The notes beneath the pieces were generated by a model. It saw only the letters and a list, made by a program, of their open reading frames with translations, was not told the DNA's origin and ran no database searches. This document shows positions 37,746 through 49,080 of a stretch of 64,000 bases of DNA, piece after piece (position 1 is the stretch's first letter; each line of letters starts with the position of its first letter). The position numbers were made by a program, and so were the translations under genes. The stretch spans positions 54,586,519 to 54,650,518 of the forward strand of contig OY735209.1 of the NCBI GenBank assembly GCA_963457665.1, written 5' to 3'. This DNA is from Thysanoteuthis rhombus (lineage: Eukaryota; Mollusca; Cephalopoda; Oegopsida; Thysanoteuthidae).

Positions 37746-39818
37746 TGATTGTGTTTGTGTGTGTGTATGTGTGTGTGTGTAAAACTGGTAAAATGCAAAT
37801 TATCTCTTCATCATGTAACTTACATGCTTTCTTCATGATGTAGTTCTAGGTGAAATTATATCAACAGCTCAACAAAATATGAAAATTACAGAATTGTTGA
37901 ATGCAAACAAACTGTACGTCATAGTCTGTCTTCGATTCTGTCGTCAAGCCACGTGATGCATTTAAGAATATTCTCTTACTGAGGTTTGTCAAGGTCACTG
38001 TCCACGGTAGACACGCATAAGCCATAGCAGACGTCCGGCATCAGTCACTAAAGACTCAGGCAAACGTCGAAGCAGTGTGCGACTCATCCCACAACAGTCC
38101 CAAGAAGCCTTACCGCCGCCTCTACCAAGTATTGGAATTGCCTATTTGCAATATGTGCGTATTATGATCCGGGAACTAGGGCTATTCCCTTGCATCATAT
38201 CTGTGCATAAATTAACAGATGGATACACGCAAAGAAGGCATGTCATGTGTGAATGACTCAGACAAAAGCTTGAACACACGCCTTGAACATGAATCAACCA
38301 CATCTGGTTGTCTGACACGGGCACGATTTCAGGCACACTTCACTTCCACATCAACAATGCAATCAACAATCATAAACAGCATCTTCTGGGTCTCTGAGTA
38401 TCTATAAGAGATTACAGAAAGACAGCTGAAGACTCAAAGAACATTGTCGCAGGGAGAGTATTGGTAACAGCTTATCACTAACGGCTAGATATAGCTGTTA
38501 AATTACTTTTTAGCGCGTTAGAATTGATCAGAATTATGTTTTTCTATAAAGTCTGCGCGTTCCATATAAATTCAAGGACGTGCACTGTATTAGCGCGCAT
38601 TATTTTGTGTCTGAACATCGTTGAATAACGTAGATGTAATATATCTTTACTTCGAAGCTCATTTCTTTATATACACATCCCAATCTTCTAATATTCATCT
38701 CTACTATCAGGACACCTTTTTACATTGACTTTATCACTTTAAACATTGCCTTAAAATGTGTTACATCAATTTTGTTCAGCAACTGATATGCATAAATCTC
38801 ATTATTGACACTCCCTTTGTATATGATTAAATACTTCTATATTTCTATATATGTCATATTTTTTCATGTATTCTACAGTCATATTTGATTAAAGCATTAT
38901 GAAAGACAGTATCTAGATAAATACATGTTTATTATTCGGAAGCAGAACAATGCATTATCTCTATAGTCAGGTGATCAATTAATTTCTCTCCAAACAAATA
39001 TCGGTATGATTTTTCCTATTTAGTTTGAGTGGGTAGTAATGTTGATGAGAAGATATTGTTGGTGGAGACAAAGGATTTGGCTTCCACGTGGTTTGGTTGT
39101 TAGTGCCACACGCCAAAGTCACTGGAGATGTGGAGGGAGGAAGGGCGATGAATGATTGTCATGACAGCATGGAGAGTATACACGCCAATGAGGGGGGTTA
39201 TCAGTATGTATCATATCACCATAATATACTTTCGAGTACAGATACACTACATGTCATGTATATACCCAACCGATGCATAAATCATAAGTATTAAGCATTC
39301 ATCACATTAATACCAAATGAGCAGTTTTGGGTTATTTCTATAATGATATTGTTTGAATTTTTTTTCTTGAAATAAAGAAGATCTCTGTCGTATTGTCAAT
39401 GCCATCCCTATTTAAGCTTAGCGCTCTGGTAATACTGTTACTAATCTTGCTGTCTACACCTCCTGATTCCACAGTCTCACTTATAAGTTTGAGAGCTATT
39501 ATGATTTCTTCCTCCTTCTTCTTACCCACTTAAAGAAAGAAATTCTTACGTACGAAGCATTTAAATGAGAGAACAGACAAAATTTTAAGCAAACTCATCG
39601 AATTGAATATTCACATGTGAAAGTGGTTCCTGATAGTTATTGATTTTACATAAGAGAATTTTTCACTTCTGACTTATCTCCTGCTTATGCTCTGTGAGGC
39701 CAAATTGAAAAATGTTGTTCTGACAGTGATCATTCAGTGAAGACTTAAAAGATATAAGGAATAGATATGACCATACTAATAATACTTACGTAATTACATG
39801 TTTATATGGAGAAAATAC
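37746..39818. other. No gene seen
   Basis: There is no supported gene. 37900-38460 is less AT-rich than the surroundings and includes some protein-like open text, but no motif I can name. The rest is AT-rich. Confidence 0.4.
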
Positions 39819-39819
39819 G

Positions 39820-39990
39820 AGGGAAAGCTGCAAAGCAAACGAATAGAATTCAAACACGCGGATGAATGGTATCAGCAGAAACCGGAGACAGTCCCATAAA
39901 ATGGCAGCCATATATAACCCTGGGACGTTAACATGTGAACTGACCATCCCAACCGAATGGGAAAACCGGACCTGATAATCGTTCCCATTA
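39820..39990 (+). mobile_element. R4/Dong-like LINE, copy D (short fragment)
   Basis: The plus strand reads KRIEFKHADEWYQQKPETV, then, after stops, a PWDVNM-TDHP piece and GKPDLIIV. It aligns with the endonuclease part of copy C (about 32540-32680), including the PD catalytic motif. Both ends are lost. Confidence 0.7.
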
Positions 39991-40800
39991 GTTTTCATCC
40001 TGATAATACTATGATATCTTATTTAGAATTGATTAGTTCAAGTATAACTAAATGTGTTTTTGAACTTAGTGAATTTTAAAAGTTTTGCAAAAATTAATTT
40101 TTTATGATATTATATTATAAATGGGTAAATTGTTCATTTTCAAATTCACTCTCTATGTCATCTCTGGGAAATATGTGATTAATTCTTCTATGATAGAAGT
40201 TAGCTTATTAGTTTGTCCAATATTTTTTACCGGATATTACTTTTCTTCGTTTATTAACATTATTGCGCCAGGAAGAGCATGAGAAATACCTTTTTATATT
40301 TTCTGTTGGTTTCTCATTTAGATCTTCATTTCTGACATCTTTTTTCTGTTCTCTTATTTTTGTTGTTGTCTGTTTTATTTCTAATTCCTTTCATTCCATC
40401 AACCCCATTATTTATCAGTTTATTATCTTGATAAATGAATGTCTCCTTCATTTTTCATAGTTTTTTTTTTTATTTTGAAAAGATTTGTGAATTTTCTTCT
40501 TTCCGTTGTGGTTTGGTTAATTGTGTTGGGTTTGGTTGTTGATTTTATTCGTATTATTTTATATCTTTACAATTTTGAAATATATTTTTCTCATCGTTTG
40601 CTTTTCTTATTCTGAATTCTTCATATATTTCTCAATACTTCTCTCAGCTTTTTTTTGTGGAATCAAAAGCCATTTATATGTTTTTCCCATGTTATGTTTT
40701 TATCATTTCATGCAATTAAGAAGTGCATTAAAAGTATGGAATTTGTTTTGGGAAAATATCACATATCTTTTATCTCTTTAATTACGCATACATACCAACC

Positions 40801-40817
40801 CATACACACACACATAC

Positions 40818-40896
<79 letters not shown>

Positions 40897-40925
40897 TGTG
40901 TGTATGTGTGTGTGTGTATGTGTGT
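40801..40925. repeat. Compound CA/AT/TG microsatellite
   Basis: CA-rich start, about 36 AT units, then TG and TATG units. Confidence 0.95.
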
Positions 40926-41161
40926 ACTTGTAATTCAATAGCTCACAGACCAGACATACATACTTTCATAATATTTTAGTCAAATAATCAAAAATGTCAA
41001 ACGCACAATTTTTTTTAACCTTTTCTCAAGATTGAAATCAATAACCTAGTTTTATTTTGCTTTTTCTTTTCAACAATAGTCACTAATGCACACATTTACA
41101 TTGCGAGCAATAGCTCTTACTTTTCGAAAAAATATCTTTTGATTACTGCACATTGTTATGA

Positions 41162-41218
41162 ACACACACACACACACACACACAAACACACAGATACAGA
41201 CATGCATACACACACATG

Positions 41219-41249
<31 letters not shown>

Positions 41250-41250
41250 T
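41162..41250. repeat. CA dinucleotide microsatellite
   Basis: Two CA blocks separated by GATACAGACATGCATA-like spacers. Confidence 0.9.
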
Positions 41251-42579
41251 CAAATATGCCAAAAATTTATTCAAGAGACAATTTGGTTGTCTAGCTCTTA
41301 GGAACATTCAAAAGAAACAGATATCGCAAAGGAGAATGAAACTTTGTTTGTTTTTACATTGTGCAAAATTGTGAGTCATCCTGTGAGTTGGGAAACTATT
41401 TTTTAAAGTTTCAAAATTCGATTGCCGACTGTAATGCTGTTTTCATTTCATTATTATTTAATCTCAATCGATTGCATTTCTTAATATCAAAACCAATTTT
41501 AGCTCGACTGTTTTTTGAAAAAAAAATTCAGAAGTTCTGGTTGTTTTTCTCTTTAAATAATTAATTGTATTCATTCATCCATATATACGGGTGTTGTCAA
41601 GAATTCTACTGCAGGGGTTGATTCTATGGCTTGACAACCAAGAGACAGCTTCTTTTAAAACGATATCTGGTATTGGGAGAGGACACAGGGATGTGGATTC
41701 TCTGGATCAAGAAAAATATGAAATATATGAAGAGACTTCTAGATTTTGCAGAGTCTCCAACTGCAGGGATTTGGTATTCTCACACGATGATGGAAGGCCA
41801 GAAAGCATTATGGGATATTGCAGGGACATATTGGGTTAGTGGTAACGATGTTTAATCCTGAAATTCGTTAGACTGATTTGTTTGTGGTACGAAGCTATTT
41901 TCGCAGCAATAATCTTATGGCCATGCCTGTAAGACATTGGCAAGTAAATGTTTTTCTGCTGATGCCAGACATAGACAGTGCTTAAATTAAGTAATGTTCT
42001 CCTTCAAAGTACTGAGAATTCATTTGAAATGTGATGTGTGAACGTCTCTGGACACTCTCATTTACTGAATGTCAAAGTCATGTAGTACATACATGGAGAA
42101 CCCTTCATAAGACTACTTGTGCCGATGCAAGAAGGCGTGTTTTCCCACAGCTGGATTGTTGTTGCTCGAAAGCATCTCTCCCTGTCTTCCTCTCTTTCCC
42201 TCTCTCTCTCTCTTTGATGATTGCACAAGAACATCTCATCGACTGTCGACAGAATTATATTTGTTCACATGGCCATGTTCTACTTTCAAGAATGGTTGAA
42301 AAGAGAAAAATGTTTTGACGGGAAAATGTGGCTTTCATTCATCCAATCGAGACACTTATTTGCTTTCAGCTGAGACATACTAATCGGCCTAATGTAGAAT
42401 CGAAGAGGAAAATATTGATCAAGTAAAAAAAGATGCAATGCTTTTGTTAGTAATAAATATCCAATAGGTTTGACTTGATGTGCCTCCAACACCATTTCTT
42501 TCCCATCCTTCCTCACACACACACTCATACGTTTGATAATAATGATATAAAATTACACTCCGATGCTTAAATCATATGA

Positions 42580-43035
42580 AGTAGTGATGAGAGTAAGGGT
42601 CTACAACCAATGCATCCTACCAATAGTCACCTATGGAGCTGAAACATGGACCAAAAGACTGACTCTCAAACTGAGAACCATGCAATGTTTAAATAGTAGA
42701 ATCATGCTAATCATCATATGGGCGGATGAACAAAACAGCACAATATGTCAAGGGAAACGGGGGTGTAAGATATCAAAAAATCGAATAGCGATGGGCTGGT
42801 CATGTTGCAAGAGTGGCTGACAACCAATGGACATCACAGCTCGGAACATGGATTCGTAGAGATCACATGCAAAACCAAAACCGACAGAAAACAAGATGGG
42901 GAGATAAACTAAACAAGTTTAGAAAGTTTAAACTTTGGAACACCCATGATAGAGATCTGGCGAATCCTGGGGAAAGTCTACATCCAACGACGGACGATAA
43001 AATGCCGATAATGATGATGGTGATGATGATACAAG
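42580..43035 (+). mobile_element. RTE LINE 3' part with GAT tail
   Basis: The longest plus-strand RTE tail in the middle of the window. It reads RVYNQCILPIVTYGAETWTK (about 42594-42655), where the RTE thumb is expected, then a WSCCKSG-like decayed HVARMA region, DNQWTSQLGTWIRRDHM, and TRWGDKLNKFRK, with an ending equivalent to GKVYVQRRTLK. It ends in ATGATGATGGTGATGATGAT (43010-43029). It carries a few frameshifts. Confidence 0.75.
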
Positions 43036-43105
43036 CATACACATATTCGTACATAGATGTAATTGTATATATTTATATATATGTAAATATATGCATAAAC
43101 ATATT

Positions 43106-43108
<3 letters not shown>

Positions 43109-43139
<31 letters not shown>
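43109..43139. repeat. AT microsatellite in a longer TATA-rich tract
   Basis: A short AT run inside 43040-43215, a tract of TATATG, TACATA and related units. Confidence 0.85.
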
Positions 43140-43141
<2 letters not shown>

Positions 43142-43858
43142 CATACATACATATAAATATATACATGTAAATGTATATAATCATATATATAAGTATATAC
43201 GTATATATATGTTTATTAGGAATGCAATGTGAGGAAATATAATGCAACATGTTATATATGATGGGTTCATTCCATGGAGTGCTCGATACATTCAATATCA
43301 AACATTAAGTTTAGTTCGAGTAAAGCTTAACATATAAATATACCTTTGCTGTTAGTCTGATCATTCTTGGTTTGGTCTTTTGTTAAATTTCTAAAAAAAT
43401 ACTTTAACAAAGAAAAACTGAAAAATCAACTATAGTTGTTTGAATTAACAAGATATAACAATAAAGTATTCAGAAATAATAGTAATGGAAAAATCCAGAG
43501 AATCAATCAACCGACGACTAAGATCATGTAAAAGTAAACCCTAACACCGGGAAACATTTAAGTGAGAATAAAATACTCTCACAGAGGAAACATGCCACAA
43601 AGATCTGATGGTTTGACAACATGCTGATTAAAAAAATGCCCACACTATATCCTGCAAGTTCATAAGTTATAACTAGCAACAAACAGGTATTTCCAATGAA
43701 TAAAACAGAAAAACGTAAGAAGCAATAAACAACTACTGGTCAAAAAAGTTAAAAAGAAATAAAAAAGATAGATGAATAGAATTAGAGGAATATCCTATAT
43801 CACGAGGAACAGACACCCCACCAAATGTCCTAAATGGATATCTTAAATAGATTGAATC

Positions 43859-43914
43859 ATTTGCCTGAAGAAACCCACATAGGGTAGAAACATAAACGTG
43901 TTTGTGTAGCGAAT
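43859..43914 (+). ncRNA. Hammerhead ribozyme-like fold
   Basis: A complete hammerhead-type layout can be drawn. Stem I ATTTGC (43859-43864) pairs with GCGAAT (43909-43914). The core is CTGAAGA (43865-43871), which fits CUGANGA. Stem II ACCC (43873-43876) pairs with GGGT (43882-43885). GAAA lies at 43887-43890. Stem III ACATAAA (43890-43896) pairs with TTTGTGT (43901-43907) around a CGTG loop. The predicted cleavage site follows GTA at 43908. Weak points: an A-A mismatch at the base of stem II and GUA in place of the commoner GUC. Hammerheads are known in Penelope-like retroelements and retrozymes. No host element was identified here. Confidence 0.45.
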
Positions 43915-43941
43915 CCTCTACTTCATCATATGTAAGTTGGT

Positions 43942-44180
43942 ATACATGGCCATGTTGCAAGAATGGCAGACAATCGATGGACATCACGACTCACAACATG
44001 GATCCCCCGAGACCACATGTGCAACTGAGGCCGGCAAAATGTTGGATGGAGAGACGAGCTAGACAAGTTCAGGAAGTACTGGCTCCGTGACGCCCATGAT
44101 AGAAAAGTGTGGCAAATCCTGGGGAAGGTCTATGTCCAACGACGGACGCTAAAAGACTGATGATGATGATGATGACGATG
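43942..44180 (+). mobile_element. RTE LINE 3' end with GAT tail
   Basis: A well preserved tail copy: HGHVARMADNRWTSRLTTWI, PRDHMCN, GWRDELDKFRKYWLRDAHDR and WQILGKVYVQRRTLKD, then a GATGATGATGATGATGACGA tail (44159-44180). It begins just after the hammerhead-like motif. 5' truncated. Confidence 0.8.
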
Positions 44181-44276
44181 ACATATATGTGAGTATATAT
44201 ATCAAAGTATATGTACCTAGGTATATACACATATATATGGAAGTATATATGTATGCATATATGTGCAGAAGCATGG

Positions 44277-44494
44277 ATTATAAATTGTGTTGTATTATAT
44301 AAAAACTTATTTGAAATGATCACCCGTCGTTACGCAGTTGATATATCACTCAATTTAGACAGCGTAAATTAAAGAAAATGGAGCAGTAATTGTTCATTCT
44401 ATTTGGGTTGTCTAAATTGAGTGATATATTAACTGTGTGACGACCAGGAGACCATTTCAAATAAATTTTCTATGTGATATGATGCAATTTATAA
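44277..44494. repeat. Foldback (long inverted repeat) element
   Basis: Left arm 44277-44361 and right arm 44410-44494 are inverted copies of about 84 bases with roughly five-sixths identity by eye, around a 48-base centre. The outer ends are TTATAAATTG and CAATTTATAA. No coding sequence. A partial third copy of the right arm lies at 44740-44830. Possibly a MITE. Confidence 0.7.
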
Positions 44495-44739
44495 TTCATT
44501 CCGTCGAACCAAATATGTTCTCTTCATAAACACATAACTGATGCGTTGAAACAGACGAACAGACGAACAGTAAATAAGATGAGAATTTGGATTGAAAGCA
44601 GTTTTTTGGCCTTTGTATCACCGGCAGCTGTTCAGCACAATGATTACAGCATATATACTTGAAGTGGCTACCGTATCGATGACAGGTTCAATTCCCACAG
44701 CAAACCCATCTTCTTTAATTGTTTATTCTATAGATTTAG

Positions 44740-44830
44740 TGATTTGAGTGATATATTAACCGTGTAACAAAAGGTGATCATTTAAAAAAAATTCTGTATA
44801 ATATAACGCAATTTATGATTCATTCTGTTG
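44740..44830 (+). repeat. Solo arm related to the foldback element
   Basis: TGAGTGATATATTAAC followed by GTGTAAC, GTGATCATTT and CGCAATTTATGATTCATTC-like text matches the right arm at 44416-44500, and the match goes on past the arm end. The repeat unit is therefore longer than the foldback arm alone. Confidence 0.6.
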
Positions 44831-45399
44831 GGCCGAATATGTCCATTTCTCAAATTCATACATAAGTATAAATATAAGTATATATACATACGTATATATG
44901 TATAAGTATATATTTGAAAGTATGTAAGTATATATATGCATACATAAGTATATATACGCATATTATTTACGAGGATATCTTTGTATTTTTTCCACTTACA
45001 GACTGTGTTCATAACGCTTGCAGTGTTTCCTTTGAAATACATTGAGTCTATGTTTACAAGTTATCTTACAAGTTCTCCATAAATAGTTCTGTAGACATCA
45101 ACAATCATTTAAAACTTTTCACAATAAGTATGGACAGACTTTGGAGAATACTTGATGCACCCTGTATTTAGCCACACATTTGGGGGGGCTTAAAGGTATG
45201 CTCAGTTAGTTTCTAGAAAAGTATGATTTTAAGGATGGTTTCTGAGATGGATACCGAATCATTAAAATACCCATTAGTCGTTCATAATCAACAGGTGTTT
45301 AGTAGTATCAAATGTGTTTAATGAAAAACCAAAAGTTTACCAGAGTCTGACGACTGGAAATGTATGATGTTTAAGATGGTTTCCAAGATAACTTCAAAG
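44831..45399. other. No gene seen
   Basis: AT-rich spacer. It includes a GTATATA-type tract (44865-44965). Confidence 0.45.
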
Positions 45400-47600
45400 G
45401 TTGTCACCTACATTCATGAAAGAAACTCACTCCTTAAAAATTGCAACAGTGGGTTTTTTGTGGTTTCGTGTGCTCAATAACATACACAATATGCACCACA
45501 GTCTGGCCACAGGAAAGATAGAATATCCATGATGGCTGCCAAACCATTAAAAAATTCACAAATCCTCTTTTATTCATCCAACATATTTTTCTAATGGCGT
45601 TTCAGAGTACCAGATATGGCTAAAAACTTATCAGAAGTATAGCAAAGTAGCACTCACCCCAGGGCAAAAGAAGGGTCGTGCCATTCTACAGAGAAACAGA
45701 TGAGATAAAGATGCAAGCGACAAACCTTTGTAGATGGTCAGAGAATTCTGTGATGATATATTGTTATCCGTCAAAAAGCAAAAATGGCTTTCAGGATGGG
45801 TTCAAAAGAACATTGACAAAACAAAGATTCATCAGAGACCCCAGAGAAAGCAATTTTAGTTTGCATTTGGTGAGTGTAGAAGAGCATATCAAGTATCCAT
45901 TGCACTCGATCTTTACATGTACGCTATGTGGCAGATATTCTCAAACTTGATAAAAAAACATACTCCAATGTGGTTAGCATTGAATAGCAGAGATATGCCT
46001 GTATTCAAATTTGATACACTGCTTAGTCAGAAAAAACTTAAGAACAAAGAATTCGCAATTTGAAAAATGTTCATGGAGTTACTAGTCTCATAAAAAATTA
46101 CGTATTAATTCTTTATCAAATCTTTTGACTGCACCAGAAATATCTCGAACAATCAGAGGATTCTTGAGAAAGAATTGATCAAATAAAAAGAAGCAAGAGA
46201 AACACTGACAGTTGTATAGCATTGTAGAAAACTATCTTCTACGAAATGTACAGAAAATGAAAGAATCTTTGATCATGCTGGAAATCCATTCGGTCAAGAA
46301 TTCTGTGGTTTGGCTGATATTTATTCTTAGGCTGTAATATAATGTGATATCGACGTTGACGTACTTGAGCATGATTCAAAAAGAAAAGAGAATTCATTAG
46401 AGAAAGAGAATCACAAAATTTGAAAGATCGATACGAGACAAGATGACAAAGATGAAACTAAAAACATATACATCTGTAACGAAGGTCAATAAAAGTTGAT
46501 TATTAAGAACGAACTTTGCCTTCACGTTTTCTTCTCATACATAGAGCATGACAAGAATCAATAGGATTCTCCGACACCGTTGGTGAATTCTAATTCATTC
46601 CAATCACTTGGTTTATATCTTCTGCCGCAGGCTGAATGAGTATTCCTGTAGACAAATCTACTTTAATGAATGGGACCGAGGTTGCTGTTGATAGTTTAAA
46701 GTAAAGGGATAGAAATCACTGAGAAAACTACACACAGAATAGTCATCATTGATGCTTAGAGGGCATTGATCTTATCAAATTTCATAAGACAGAATCAATT
46801 GATCTAAGATGAATTAGCATGTGGACTCCCCTGGCGATATTACAGATTTGAAAATTCTCTGAGAAGATGCACTGTTGAAAAGGTTTAAAGATAACAAAAA
46901 GAGAGCAATATGTGTAACAGGGACTCTTGTTTCATCAAACCAATCAAAATTGTTGAGTGACATATTAGAGATCATGAAGAGCCAGCAATTCTAATTCCCT
47001 TTTATTGCAATAAGATACGCTCCTTATTGTTATATTCAGTTGATACTGAATTTGTTCTATTGCTCAATGCATATGATTTGTTGCGTACATCAATTGGGAA
47101 AAATCAACGAAATATACACATTGGGAAATGCTTCTTGGTGCTGGTAGTTCTGCTTTAATAACAGAGGAAAGCTCTCAGGAATATCGAAACGCAAGTAGGT
47201 AGAGAGCTTCTTACTCTTGAAAGATGATGATCCAATTGTTACACTGCCAACTGGCTTTGATCTTCCTCTCGAACCCTTTCCCACCAAGATATTGAAAGTT
47301 CAGAGAGATCTTCATGAACGGTTTACTACAAGGACGGCAAAGTCATAAACTCTGAAAGAGCTACGACAGGATCTTTTTTGCAAAGAAAAGAAAGGAAAGA
47401 TTTTACCCCCAACACAGTGTCTTGAGCAAACTATTCCAGTCATTGAAAAACTCTTTATACGAAAAGATAGCTATGTACTGGTGCTACGTTTGAAAAAGTC
47501 TGTTCCACATGAGATCTTGGAATTGATTAAATGAAGTTGTAAATTTGACTGCATTATAGGAAATTATTTATGTCGGAAAAACAATCTGAAATGTACATCT
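45400..47600 (+). pseudogene. Decayed protein-like sequence, multicopy unnamed family
   Basis: The plus strand keeps protein-like text across many frameshifts. Pieces include MWLALNSRDMPVFKFDTLLS (about 45969-46028) followed by KKLKNKEF, then ICVTGTLVSS (about 46906) and SVDTEFVLLLNAY (about 47036-47075). The last resembles the VDTDVVVLA motif of a large uncharacterised family found in many copies in invertebrate genomes, where a similar resistance-to-divergence order is seen. Function is unknown and the link is tentative. 53100-54520 may be another copy. Confidence 0.3.
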
Positions 47601-48179
47601 GCATGATTCTATTGAGACTGCACCGACTAGAAATATAAAAATTTCTTTGATGGTAATGAAATAGATTACTAGAGGGATAACAGTACCAATTTGAATAATG
47701 TTTGTTGGCTGCTATATGGAAAACCTCCTATATTCTTTACGAAATAGACTCAAATTTAGATATCTTCCACATATATCTTTGAATCAAAAGACATTTTGCA
47801 TTCGTAATTTACTTACAAAAGATTAATCGCCTTTTCTTTTGTTTCGTATCAAATTAAGTATCCACAATGGGAAATGCAATGCTTTTTAATCATCAAGTTG
47901 TTATTATTTCTGTTTTAACAATTCTTTGTTCAAGTTATGTTGCTAACATGGCTAACATTACAGCTTCACCTTAGAGCAACTCATACTAATAACATACATC
48001 TCAATATTTGTTGTTAAGAGGCATTTGGTCAATTCTATTATGGAGTTAGATGCATATAAATTAACACTGTTGACCACGATCCCTCTGGATGTTTTTAAGC
48101 CAATATCCAAACACGTGTAAAATCTTTCGATTTTGAGCATGCGTAGTGTTAGCAGCTATTGTTGAAAAAGATTGACAAC

Positions 48180-49080
48180 TATTATTTTTTGAATGTAAAG
48201 ATGATTATTAATTCCTTTTAAGATTGGAATGAAGCGTAAATTATTTCTTTTGTAAATGCAGCTAAGTTATTTTTTGGCTAGCATGGAAATTATACTTTTC
48301 CATTGGAGCGCACCTGATACTACAAAAGGCAGTTGAGAAACTTTCTGTTGCAATCGTTTTAGGGATAAATCGGATTTTTTCTCATAAATGCAGTGGTTTA
48401 GTAAGTTATCATCTTTGACCGCATTTTGAAGATTGTACATTGCCGATGGTCAAGCAGTGGTAACCTTTTGATATGATATCAAATACACTCGATATTACAA
48501 AGCACTCGTGGAAAAATCCGTCTAAAATGGATATTCGACAAGTAATATGTATTTAACGGATTTGTTGACCATCTTATGCTTTTCCATTGGCTAGAAAATC
48601 GAAGATCATTTTTTCTGATTAAGTATACCCGAAAGCCCATAAAATCACTTTTAAGATCCAAATCTTGCGTAAGCTTTTTTTTTGCATAAATGCAACTGAC
48701 TAATTTGGCAGTAAATATGGACACCATCTTGGAAATCATAGCTTTCCAGTGGTCAGACTCTGTTACACCATTACACGAGTAACAAAAACCGTTGAGAACC
48801 GTTTCTTTGGGTGGGGGTAAGAAAGCAGCTGACATCTCGAAAATTACACCTTCCAAGTGATTAGATTGAAACGAACCCTTCATATGTTATTCAACATCCT
48901 TGCTACAACAAAAACCGTCGGAAAACTCGTCTAGAATGTCTAATAATCGAGTGTTGGGAGTTTTCAAGGATTTGCCGACCATCTTTGACGCCATCATGAA
49001 GATTATACTTTTCTAACTAGAAATTTGAAGAAAAGTTTTTTCTTATCAAGCATAACTTGAGGCCTATAAAATAAAGATAT
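48180..49080. repeat. Diverged tandem repeat, unit near 180-200 bp
   Basis: A motif close to GACCATCTTTGACGCCAT followed by GAAGATTATACTTTTCCA recurs near 48290, 48420, 48560, 48740 and 48980. After it come text about a TTTTTTCT-TATTAAG region and CCCATAAAAT. Units are strongly diverged. Confidence 0.45.

Larger units (their letters stand above)
39991..42575. other. No gene seen; microsatellites
   Basis: Contains an AT repeat with TG flank (40801-40925) and a CA repeat (41162-41250). An open stretch at 41591-41855 reads in two frames after a CTGCAG acceptor-like site, but has no recognisable domain. Confidence 0.4.

Noticed and set aside
41591-41855. Possible exon after a CTGCAG acceptor-like site
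   Set aside because: Two frames are open at once, no domain is recognisable and the downstream donor is poor.
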